The notes under the pieces: model-generated
What the model saw: only the letters and a program-made list of their open reading frames with translations
The model's database searches: none
What the model was told of the DNA's origin: nothing
From: Chloroflexota bacterium
GTDB lineage: Bacteria > Chloroflexota > Dehalococcoidia > Lucifugimonadales > Lucifugimonadaceae
Assembly: GCA_002730555.1 (NCBI GenBank)
Contig: PCAM01000021.1
Span: forward strand, 97,676 to 161,675
Length of the DNA: 64,000 nt
Direction: 5' to 3'
Made by a program: the position numbers and the translations under genes
Part shown: piece after piece, positions 50,759-58,864 of the stretch
Layout of the letters: each line of letters starts with the position of its first letter
Numbering within the stretch: the first letter of the stretch is position 1

Positions 50759-51586
50759 ATGGCAACGAGCGCAACGATAGGAAACCTGCGGATCACGGCA
50801 CTTGTGGACGTGACCCCGCCGCCGCGTGATGTCTCGGCGATCTACCCGGACGTGCCGGCCGATGGCTGGGGTCCGTACCAGGATTTCGCCCTCGAAAACG
50901 GCATGTGGCAGACCCAGTTCTGTTCTTTCCTGATAAGGCCGGTGAACGGCGACGGCCCGATCGTCCTGGTGGACACCGCCATGGGTTCGGACGCCGGGGG
51001 GACGCTTCTTGAAGAGCTGTCCGCAATCGGTGTGGCGCCGGGGGATATATCGGCTGTGGTCACCACCCACCCGCACGGCGATCACGTCGGGTGGAACGTT
51101 TCGTACAACGGCGACTCTCCGCGCGCGACCTTCCCGAACGCCCGCTACATGATCGCCCGCGCTGATTGGGACCACTGGACCAGCGATGAGGTGGCGCCGA
51201 ACGTTCCCGCAATTGGGCAATCGGTCCAACCCCTTGAGGGGCTTGGCGTCTTGCATCTTGTCGATGGAGAAGAGGACGTAGCACCGGGCGTGAAAACGCG
51301 CGCCGCCAACGGCCACACCCCGGGACATCAGGTCGTCGTGCTCGAATCCAACGGCGAGACCGGGGTGATCATCGGCGACCTGTTCCATAACGTCGCCCAG
51401 GTCACCGAGACAGAATGGTGCCCGATGTTTGATTGGAACCAGGACATGGCGCGTGCCTCCCGGCGGGAGATACTTGGAGAGGCCGCCGCTGGCGGCTGGA
51501 CGGTGTTCGCTGGGCACCTGCGTACTGACAAAAACATCGGCAAGGTGAGCGGCTCAGGCGATCGGTTTAGCTGGCAATCGATATAG
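50759..51586 (+). CDS. MBL-fold metallohydrolase
   Basis: From the ATG at 50759 the 275-residue protein has HPHGDH (residues 104-109), the first zinc-binding motif, FPNARYMIARADWDHW, ANGHTPGHQVVVLES and a GDLFHN block for further ligands. It is typical of the MBL lactonase/glyoxalase-like group. The in-frame stretch from 50576 has no family match. The GTG/ATG start has no strong Shine-Dalgarno (AATCCTAGTGGGG). A repeat-free gap of 31 bases separates it from the next gene. Confidence 0.9.
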   Translation: MATSATIGNLRITALVDVTPPPRDVSAIYPDVPADGWGPYQDFALENGMWQTQFCSFLIRPVNGDGPIVLVDTAMGSDAGGTLLEELSAIGVAPGDISAVVTTHPHGDHVGWNVSYNGDSPRATFPNARYMIARADWDHWTSDEVAPNVPAIGQSVQPLEGLGVLHLVDGEEDVAPGVKTRAANGHTPGHQVVVLESNGETGVIIGDLFHNVAQVTETEWCPMFDWNQDMARASRREILGEAAAGGWTVFAGHLRTDKNIGKVSGSGDRFSWQSI

Positions 51587-51617
51587 CAATACAGCCCGGT
51601 TTGGTCACGTTAGACGG

Positions 51618-52331
51618 TTGCCCGGCGTGATCCGGAAACCGATCAAACTGCTCCACACATCTGACCTGCACATCGGTAGCGACATCTACCCGGCCGACGC
51701 CCTGCGCGGTTTTGAACAGGTGCTTCAGCTTGCCGCCGACCACTCCGTTGATGGCGTGATCGTCGCCGGGGATCTGTTTGACAACCGGGGCGTCGCGCCG
51801 ACGCTGATAGACGATGTGTTCGAGCGATTCGGGAGGTTGCGCCGGCCCGTCGTGGTGCTGCCCGGGAACCACGACACGTCGTTGATGAACGGATCGTTCG
51901 ACTCGGCGAGCTTGCCGGACGGCGTGCATCTCATGCAGGCACGCGGTGGGGAAATCGTGGACGTAGACGCCATCGGCCTATCGGTATGGGGCGAACCGGT
52001 ATACGACCACAGCCCGAAGTTCCGGCCGCTGGGCGCACTCAAGCCTCGTTGTACCGACAACTGGTACATCGGGATAGCACACGGGCTCGTGACCGACAAC
52101 GATCCGTACAGCGAGTACAGCTCCAAGATCACTTCAGATGAGCTCGCCGTCGCGGATTGCGACTACCTGGCGCTGGGGCATGTTCACGTATTCCGTGACG
52201 TCACGAGTGGCGGCGGCGCACCGGCCTTTTACAGCGGGGCGCCGTCCGGCGGAAACGAGCCCACAGTGGCGATCGTGTCGCTCGACCCGGCAGCAGGCGT
52301 ATCGGTAGAAGCGATCAAACTCAAGCGTTGA
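51618..52331 (+). CDS. Calcineurin-like metallophosphoesterase (SbcD/YfcE-like)
   Basis: The 237-residue protein carries the five metallophosphoesterase motifs: LHTSDLHIGSD, VAGDLFDN, LPGNHD, IAHGLVTD and ALGHVHV. It belongs to the small phosphoesterases related to SbcD or YfcE and probably hydrolyses phosphodiesters. The TTG at 51618 or GTG at 51627 could be the start; neither has a clear Shine-Dalgarno. The alpha/beta hydrolase gene follows 16 bases later. Confidence 0.9.
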   Translation: MPGVIRKPIKLLHTSDLHIGSDIYPADALRGFEQVLQLAADHSVDGVIVAGDLFDNRGVAPTLIDDVFERFGRLRRPVVVLPGNHDTSLMNGSFDSASLPDGVHLMQARGGEIVDVDAIGLSVWGEPVYDHSPKFRPLGALKPRCTDNWYIGIAHGLVTDNDPYSEYSSKITSDELAVADCDYLALGHVHVFRDVTSGGGAPAFYSGAPSGGNEPTVAIVSLDPAAGVSVEAIKLKR

Positions 52332-52347
52332 AAGCAGGGGACGCGAA

Positions 52348-53202
52348 ATGCCCACGGTGACGGCGAATGGAGTATCGACCTACTACGAGACGCACGGAGA
52401 CGGCCCGCCCGTGCTGATCATGCACGGCCCTTTTGGCGGGGATCCGGTTGGCCGTGCGGAGGCCAGCGGCGATGCAATACAGGCCCTCGATGGTGTGGGG
52501 CAGGTTATAACTTACGCCCGACGAAACGCCGGCAAGAGCGCGTACACATTGGACCACTACGGGTTGCCGGACCTCGCTGCGGACGCAAGGGCGCTGCTGG
52601 ATTCCCTCGGGATCGACCGCTCGATAATCGTCGGCAATTCGATGGGCGGCATGGTCGCCCTGCAGTACGCATTGGACTACCCGGAGAACGTCTCGGCGAT
52701 GTCCCTCGTCCAGACCGGTCCAGCGCTCATGGCGTCCACGGGATATGGGCCTCCGATGACGCGGGTCGTCGAACGGGCGGCTAAAGAGGGCGATCGCACA
52801 CTGTTCGAGTCCCGGATCGATCGCATCCGTAACCCGCTGTTCGTGGAGGGAATGAACGCCCAGGGCCACGAGCAACGCGTCCAGATGCTGGCAAAACTGT
52901 CCAACGATGAGCTTTTCACGCTGTCCACGGGGGAGATACGGAACTTCGAGGCGTTTATCGGGTTTGACTACACTGAACGACTGGGCGACATAAAAGGCCC
53001 GGTCTCGATAATCCACGGCAACGAAGACCCTCTGGTCTCGTTCGAAAATGCCGGGATCTTAAAAAACGGCATTCCACACGCTGAATTGACTGTCATCGAA
53101 GGCGCAGGGCACGGATTGCTAGAGTACGAAGAGGCCCGGGCCGCTCTGCGTGATTGGGTGGAGTTGAACGCCAATCCGGAAGGACGGGTGGCAGGCGGGT
53201 GA
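52348..53202 (+). CDS. Alpha/beta hydrolase
   Basis: The 284-residue protein has the nucleophile elbow VGNSMGGM (Ser98), the oxyanion region LIMHGPFGG, the acid loop GNEDPLVSF and the His loop GAGHGLLEYE. It is an esterase/lactonase-like hydrolase of unknown substrate. ATG at 52348, with AGGGGA upstream. It may be co-transcribed with the metallophosphoesterase and MBL genes. Confidence 0.92.
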   Translation: MPTVTANGVSTYYETHGDGPPVLIMHGPFGGDPVGRAEASGDAIQALDGVGQVITYARRNAGKSAYTLDHYGLPDLAADARALLDSLGIDRSIIVGNSMGGMVALQYALDYPENVSAMSLVQTGPALMASTGYGPPMTRVVERAAKEGDRTLFESRIDRIRNPLFVEGMNAQGHEQRVQMLAKLSNDELFTLSTGEIRNFEAFIGFDYTERLGDIKGPVSIIHGNEDPLVSFENAGILKNGIPHAELTVIEGAGHGLLEYEEARAALRDWVELNANPEGRVAGG

Positions 53203-53232
53203 AACCTCACCACGCCGGCGCGAATTCTCAGT

Positions 53233-53776
53233 GTGACCGGAAACCTGGAGGATGCGGTTTCCATCGACGGCGTCGTGGATCGCGTTACCGCCTCCCAGGA
53301 GCTTGCGGCGGACCCACTGACTAAGGCCGGGTGGAACGCATTGCTGGGGATGTCGTTTGCCGTTGTCCTGCTTGTGAGTGCCTTCGGGTTCATGGTGCAC
53401 GCATATGTGACGTATCAGGACCTGATCGGAAAGTTCGCACTGCTCCAGGCCATCGGACTATCGATGCGACGACTGCTGGTGCTCGTAACCGCTGAACAGG
53501 TGATGGTGCTGGTCCCGACGATCGTCGTGGAGATAATCATGGGCGCACGCGTCGGCGGGACCATCGTTCCCTACCTCAGCAACTCCGGGGACGGGTTGCG
53601 CTCTGTGCCGCCCACCATCAGCCAGATCAACTGGACAGGAGTGGCCCTGACGCTCGGGATCCTGGGCGTGGTGATGCTGGCCGTGATCGGGCTGGTGGTG
53701 TTAGGGGTGCGCCGGAGCAAGTCCCGCCTCTACGGCGTCATCGCAGATCGATCTCCCAACATCACACCGTCATCTG
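53233..53776 (+). pseudogene. C-terminal fragment of an FtsX-like ABC permease
   Basis: The frame reads RVTASQELAADPLTKAGWNAL, a hydrophobic helix (GMSFAVVLLVSAFGFMVHAYV), ALLQAIGLSMRRLLVLVTAEQ and two more helices, which matches the last FtsX domain of MacB-like permeases. The N-terminal half of the permease and the ATPase are absent. The frame runs on past the natural end (RRSKSRLYGV) into the reverse strand of the sulfatase gene, so I end it near 53776. It appears to be a truncated remnant. Confidence 0.7.
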
Positions 53777-55075
53777 GCCGAACACTGGCTCCAGCTTCCC
53801 ACGCGCCTCGGACTGCTCGCCATCATCGTTGGCGGCGAAGATGGCGAACTCCTCCTCGGGATCGGTGGTCAGGTCAAACATCTGGCCCGTCTCGTACAGC
53901 TTCCATCGGTGGTCCCGGATGAAGCGAATGGGATCTCGCGGGGCCGTGCCGCGATGATTGTTGGGCACGAAATGGAAGAACATCCAGTCCCTCGGGTTCC
54001 CTGTTTCACCGGTCAACTGCGGGTAGAACGAGCGCCCGTCGATGATGTAGCCGTCCGGGAATTCGAGCCCGGCCGCTTCGAACATCGTCGGGAGGAAGTC
54101 GGACACGTCCACGAGATCGGTCTGAACCACCGACGGCGGGATGGTGCCCGGCCACTCACACACGAGCGGCACGTGCGTCCCGCGGTCGTTCGTCATGCCC
54201 TTGCCGCCGCACACCTCCGTGTGCTCGTGCATCGTGGAGCAAACCTCTACAGGCGAACCGTTGTCGCCGACGTAGATGATGAGCGTGTCCTCGCGCAGCC
54301 CCAGCCGCTCCAGTCCCGCGATCAGGCGACCGATCACCTTGTCGTGATACTCCACCATGTCCCGGTAGAACTTCGCATCGTCCGGCCAGCCCTCCAACTC
54401 GTCCCATGTGCGACCGCCCAGCGTTCGGTTGGAAGGCGGGTCGAACTCGGCGAATTCCGGGCTGTCCGGAGTCGGCTCCAGGGGCCGGTGTGTGGCGGCC
54501 ATCGGGAAGTAAACAAAGAACGGGTCGTCCTGGTTTCGGTCCATGAAATCGAGGATGTAATCGGCGAACACATCGTCGCCGTACTTGCCCTCCGTGTCGT
54601 CCAGAAACTCGCCGTTCTGATAGATGATCGGGTTTTTATACCGGGAGCCTTTTTCCTCGGTGTGATGCGGGTGCCAGACGCAGAACTCGTCGAACCCCGC
54701 GTCCTCGATCTTCTGGCCTTTTGAGCGCCACTCCGGGAACTGGTCCGGTGGGTTGTACGAATAAAGTTGCCACTTGCCGGAGATGCAGGTCTTGTACCCG
54801 GCCTCCGACATCAGGTGCCCGAAATGGACCTCGTCCGGCTTGATAAGGCCGAATCCCAGGTAGTTGCGGAAGTTGTACTTGCCGGTCATTAGCGAGACCC
54901 GGGTCGGCGTGCAGAGCGGCATCACATGGGCGTTCGCAAACCGCATCCCGGTATCGGCCATGCCGTCGATCACCGGCGTCTTGTAAGAAGTTCCGCCGTT
55001 CGCACCGATCACTTCGTACCCGAGGTCATCGGACATGATCAGGATGATGTTGGGCTTTCGGTTATCTTGAACCAA
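53762..55075 (-). CDS. Sulfatase family protein (Cys-type)
   Basis: The 437-residue protein starts at a TTG with AAGGA upstream and has metal ligands IILIMSDDLG (Asp16/Asp17), the formylglycine motif LCTPTRVSLMTG (Cys55, Arg59), ISGKWQLY, and a C-terminal IIYVGDNGSPVE. Cys-type sulfatases need a maturase (FGE or anSME), not seen here. No signal peptide is present, so it may be cytoplasmic. It would remove sulfate from an ester. Genes on either side are unrelated. Confidence 0.92.
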   Translation of the reverse strand: MVQDNRKPNIILIMSDDLGYEVIGANGGTSYKTPVIDGMADTGMRFANAHVMPLCTPTRVSLMTGKYNFRNYLGFGLIKPDEVHFGHLMSEAGYKTCISGKWQLYSYNPPDQFPEWRSKGQKIEDAGFDEFCVWHPHHTEEKGSRYKNPIIYQNGEFLDDTEGKYGDDVFADYILDFMDRNQDDPFFVYFPMAATHRPLEPTPDSPEFAEFDPPSNRTLGGRTWDELEGWPDDAKFYRDMVEYHDKVIGRLIAGLERLGLREDTLIIYVGDNGSPVEVCSTMHEHTEVCGGKGMTNDRGTHVPLVCEWPGTIPPSVVQTDLVDVSDFLPTMFEAAGLEFPDGYIIDGRSFYPQLTGETGNPRDWMFFHFVPNNHRGTAPRDPIRFIRDHRWKLYETGQMFDLTTDPEEEFAIFAANDDGEQSEARGKLEPVFGQMTV

Positions 55076-55131
55076 TTTGTCATCCTTAACGTTGTGATTA
55101 GCCCATTATTAGCTTGATATATGAATGCACG

Positions 55132-55174
55132 CGTGAAGGTCTGATATCGGATCGACCGACCTCGGCATGACGCG
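55132..55174. repeat. GTGAAGGTCTGATATCGGATCGACCGACCTCGGCATGAC element
   Basis: The element is a relative of 31062-31110 and 40541-40573. It sits in the 177-base gap before the glycyl radical enzyme terminator end. Confidence 0.5.
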
Positions 55175-55252
55175 TCTGAACAATACCGACGACAGGCGCG
55201 TTCAACAACCGTCGCATCGCCACGCCCTCAAATAAGCTGCCCCGTAAAGGGC

Positions 55253-57607
55253 CTAGAGCACCCCGTGCTCTACTCGGCTGATGTGGAGTAGCTGCTGCTC
55301 GCGACTGAGCATCACGAAGTAGGCCGACCAGCCGCCCATGCGGACGCGCAGATGCCGGTAATTGTCCGGATCCTCCATCGCCAGCTTGAGCTCCTCCACG
55401 TCAGTCACCGTGACCGTGAGCATGTTTCCGCCGAGGTCCACAAACGCACGGGTCAGCCCGGCAAGCCTGTTGGTCCCGGCCTGGCCGGAAAGCCCGCTCG
55501 CGGAGAAGCGGAGGTCGATAGGCCCGCCGGCGGCGAGCGCCTGCACGGGCATCTTCAGGTACGAGTTGATCGCAGCGGTCGGCCCGCTCAGGTCGGAACC
55601 GGGCGCCGGGGAGAAGTTGGCCGCGACCGGCACGCCCGGTAGCCGTCCGTCCGGGGTGGCGCCGACCTCATGGCCGATCATGGCGTACCACGAGAAGGTG
55701 CCTACGGACGGCGGGAATATCACCCCGGGATAACGTTTTGCGTGGTGCTCACTGCGGCCCACAAAGTACCCCATCATCTCCGTCCCGACCTCATCGGCGT
55801 AGTCGTTATCGTTGGCGAAGCCAGGCGCGCCGGTCGCGAACCGCTGCCGCAGGTTTTCGTGGCCTTCCCATCCGGCCTCAAGCGCCGTTGAAAGCTCGGA
55901 AATCGTGACCGAACCTTCATCGAACACGAGTTTCTTCACCGCGGTCATGGCGTCGATTGCGTTGGCCACGGCCTCGCCCATCACGTGCCACACGGTGTAA
56001 CGGGCACCACCACGGATCACATCTTCCTCGTTTTTGAGGCAATCAAGCGTTAGCGCGGATAACAGCGGGTTGTAGTTGTACTTGCCATGGTTGCTGTGTT
56101 CCAGCGTACCGTCAGCGACACCCTTTCCGATGAGGTCGATCCCCTCGCAAAGCATGTGGTCGATCTGGGCCTTCCAGGCCGTCATCAGATCGTCGAAATT
56201 CGCGAATCCCCGGGCATCGCCGGTTTCCGGTCCCATCTTTCCGTGGACCGATGAGACACCGTTGTTCATCGCCAGTTCAACGCACAGGAGGAAGTTCATC
56301 CCACGGATGAGCTCCTGGTCTGACTGCCCCTGGATCATCGTTTCCCAGCAGTTGGAGTTGGCGTAGTCCCGTGCGTCTTCAGGCGCAACGCCGAGGCCGA
56401 TGTAGGCATCAACGATGGCATCGTCGTTGTTCAAATAGGGCATGCCGCTCCCGGCCTTCAGCACCTCGGCCGAGCGCTCGGTGAGCTCCGTCGGTGAGTC
56501 CTTGTGCAGTCGAACGGTCACGACAGGGCTCGTGTAGGCCAGCTTCTCAAGGGAGTTCAGGCAGAGATATGTGAGCTCGTTGGTGCCGTCCTCGCCGTCC
56601 GGGCGGATACCACTGAGCAGGATGTTCTGTCCGAAGTGGTTGATGGCGTCCGCAGCGTCAGAGGCGTAAGCGAACCGGGTGCGATGGCCCGCCGCCCAGT
56701 CCCGCACGGCGTCGCCGGTGAAGAAATTGTCGCGATTGATCTGCGCGCGGTCGTTGAAGCGCAGCCACATGCTGTCGATCAATTCCTGCGCCTGCGGGAG
56801 CGTCAGTCCACCGGACTCACGGTCTTTCTGGAACGCCGGATACAGGTACTGGTCGATCCGGCCGCATGAAAGGGCAGTCCCGGTGGAGAAGAAGCCGTAG
56901 TGGACGAACCAGAACGACTGGACCGCCTCGTGGAAGGACTGCGGCTCACGCTCCGGGACGTGCCGAGCGACCTTCGCTACTGCGCAAAGCTCCGCCCGCC
57001 GCTCTGCGTCGCCTGAGGTCGCAGCCATACCTTCGGCAAGATTGGCATACCGGTTCGCCAGAGCGATTACGGCAGCAGCCTCGACGCGCATGGCGTTGAA
57101 CAGTGCCAGCTTTTTGTCGTTGTCTGCGGAAGCCGGTCGGGCCGAAATCTCTTCTATCCGTGCATCGACATCGGCGATGACGCCTCCAAGGCCCTTCTCC
57201 ATGAGGAGCGGGTAAAAGGGCGTCTTGTGCGCAAGGTGCGTGGCGATCAATGCGCCGGACTCCCCGGCTTCATCGATCTCCGCCGGTAGGGCGTACCCCG
57301 GAATGGTGGTGCGTACGATAGCGCCGTCCCTGAGCGTATTTCCGACGATCAGGTCATCGTCCTCGATGGCGATCGGCATCTCCCGGAGCGCCTTGGCGAA
57401 GGCGTGTGCACGTCGCAGGACCAGTGGGAGCTCGTCCATCCCCGGGTCTCCGATGACGCTCAGATCGCCGCCCCATGTGCCCTGCTTGATGGCCATGCGG
57501 GCCTGGACCGCCGCATTTAGACGCTCGATGCGCCCGTTCGGCGTCCTGAGCAATGCGGCAAGCCTTGCGCTATCGACATCTGCCGGTCGGAGCATGCTGA
57601 TCGTCAT
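55253..57607 (-). CDS. Glycyl radical enzyme (pyruvate formate-lyase family) of unknown substrate
   Basis: The 784-residue protein has the PFL-like fold pattern. Near the C-terminus RVRMGGWSAYFVML carries the glycyl radical site (about Gly759). The thiyl radical Cys is at about 420 in ANSNCWETMIQGQ, where most dehydratase-type members have GCVE. The C-x-E spacing (Cys420, Glu422) is like glycerol/propanediol dehydratase and CutC, but Asn-Cys-Trp-Glu is unusual. The gene lies directly downstream of its activating enzyme on the same strand. The enzyme would need low oxygen. GGAGAAC precedes the ATG. Confidence 0.92.
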   Translation of the reverse strand: MTISMLRPADVDSARLAALLRTPNGRIERLNAAVQARMAIKQGTWGGDLSVIGDPGMDELPLVLRRAHAFAKALREMPIAIEDDDLIVGNTLRDGAIVRTTIPGYALPAEIDEAGESGALIATHLAHKTPFYPLLMEKGLGGVIADVDARIEEISARPASADNDKKLALFNAMRVEAAAVIALANRYANLAEGMAATSGDAERRAELCAVAKVARHVPEREPQSFHEAVQSFWFVHYGFFSTGTALSCGRIDQYLYPAFQKDRESGGLTLPQAQELIDSMWLRFNDRAQINRDNFFTGDAVRDWAAGHRTRFAYASDAADAINHFGQNILLSGIRPDGEDGTNELTYLCLNSLEKLAYTSPVVTVRLHKDSPTELTERSAEVLKAGSGMPYLNNDDAIVDAYIGLGVAPEDARDYANSNCWETMIQGQSDQELIRGMNFLLCVELAMNNGVSSVHGKMGPETGDARGFANFDDLMTAWKAQIDHMLCEGIDLIGKGVADGTLEHSNHGKYNYNPLLSALTLDCLKNEEDVIRGGARYTVWHVMGEAVANAIDAMTAVKKLVFDEGSVTISELSTALEAGWEGHENLRQRFATGAPGFANDNDYADEVGTEMMGYFVGRSEHHAKRYPGVIFPPSVGTFSWYAMIGHEVGATPDGRLPGVPVAANFSPAPGSDLSGPTAAINSYLKMPVQALAAGGPIDLRFSASGLSGQAGTNRLAGLTRAFVDLGGNMLTVTVTDVEELKLAMEDPDNYRHLRVRMGGWSAYFVMLSREQQLLHISRVEHGVL

Positions 57608-57680
57608 ATTTGTTCTCCGGGTTCCTTGTTGTGCCCCTCGCGGGCCGTCGTTACGAATTGGTTTGTGGCAGGGTGGTCAC

Positions 57681-58643
57681 TCAGCCGCCGATTTGAACTT
57701 CCAGTCCTTCGCCCCGGCAGATATCCGCCAGGGCGTTCATGGCGTCTTCGTTCTGGGTCGTCACGTGAGAGAGTGAGAACGAGGCGTCGATCCACTCGTA
57801 CTTCGCCCCCGCGGCCGAGTTGTAGGGCAGCAGGACGATCGTGCCGAGGCCGACTTCAGCAGTCAGCCGCGCCGTCGCCCCGATCTGTTCAAGGGAGTCG
57901 TTCACGCCGTTAATGCAGGGGACACGGACCTGGATTTCATGGCCGGTGTCGGCCAACGTCCGAAGGTTTTTCAGGATTAGTTCGTTCGGAACGCCGGTGT
58001 ACTTACGGTGCTCTGCGGCGTCGACAAACTTCACGTCGTACAGGATCAGATCGGTCACCTCCGCCAAGGCAGACATGATTTCCGAGCGGGCGTAACCGGT
58101 CGTTTCAAGCGCCGTGCTTATCCCGGCTTGCTGGCAGGCGAGGAGGAAGTTGTATGAAAAATCGAACTGGCGTGCTGGCTCGCCGCCGCTAAGGGTCACC
58201 CCGCCGCCGGAGCTATTGAAATACGGGATATCTCTTCGCACACGCTCCAACACGTCGCCTACCGAAACCCCGTCGCCCGCGACCTTCAACGCACCCGTGA
58301 AGCACGCCTTTACGCACTTGCCGCAGGTCGTACACGCATTCCGATCAAGTATCGCGACCGCGCTTTCGCCGGAGCTTGACATCACGAGAGCGCCGTCTGG
58401 GCAAGCGGAAGGGCAGAGTGCGCAGCCGTTACAGCGCTCCGGCTGATACAAAAGTTCCGGATGACTGAGCTGCGATTCGGGACTGTGGCACCACGCGCAG
58501 GAAAGTGGGCAACCTTTCAAGTAGACGCTGGAACGGATGCCCGGGCCGTCGTGCGAAGCAAATCGGTCGATGTCCAGCAACAGCCCGCGCACGGACAGAT
58601 CAGCCGGACCCAGGGCACGCGCGTTTTGATCAAGCAACGCCAT
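57681..58643 (-). CDS. Glycyl radical enzyme activating enzyme (radical SAM)
   Basis: The 320-residue protein has the radical SAM cluster motif CPLSCAWC (Cys45, 49, 52), then two ferredoxin-like [4Fe-4S] clusters, CNGCALCPSACP (71, 74, 77, 81) and CTTCGKCVKAC (104, 107, 110, 114), and GGVTLSGGEPARQ. This domain order is that of activases for dehydratase/TMA-lyase-type glycyl radical enzymes. The ATG at 58643 is used because the upstream frame to 58862 has no family match. It is followed by the glycyl radical enzyme after 73 bases. Confidence 0.93.
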   Translation of the reverse strand: MALLDQNARALGPADLSVRGLLLDIDRFASHDGPGIRSSVYLKGCPLSCAWCHSPESQLSHPELLYQPERCNGCALCPSACPDGALVMSSSGESAVAILDRNACTTCGKCVKACFTGALKVAGDGVSVGDVLERVRRDIPYFNSSGGGVTLSGGEPARQFDFSYNFLLACQQAGISTALETTGYARSEIMSALAEVTDLILYDVKFVDAAEHRKYTGVPNELILKNLRTLADTGHEIQVRVPCINGVNDSLEQIGATARLTAEVGLGTIVLLPYNSAAGAKYEWIDASFSLSHVTTQNEDAMNALADICRGEGLEVQIGG

Positions 58644-58864
58644 GGCCGCCAGAAATCCTCCCGAATCGGGTATCCAACCGCGTCGCAACGATTGCGGGTG
58701 CGGGTATGGCAGCCGCCGGGAATGATAGCGTGTTCCGACTGATCCGGTTGACCATCGTGACCTTTCGTAGAACAATCCGCCCGCCGTGGCAGCTGATTGG
58801 AAGGGTCCACGAGCACGATTGCTGCCGCCAGCTATCCCACACCGACACAGAGAAAGGCGCATGT

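Noticed and set aside
58505..58864. N-terminal extension of the molybdenum hydroxylase to 58505
   Set aside because: It overlaps the opposing activase start and has no family match; the ATG at 58865 has a Shine-Dalgarno and begins the [2Fe-2S] domain correctly.
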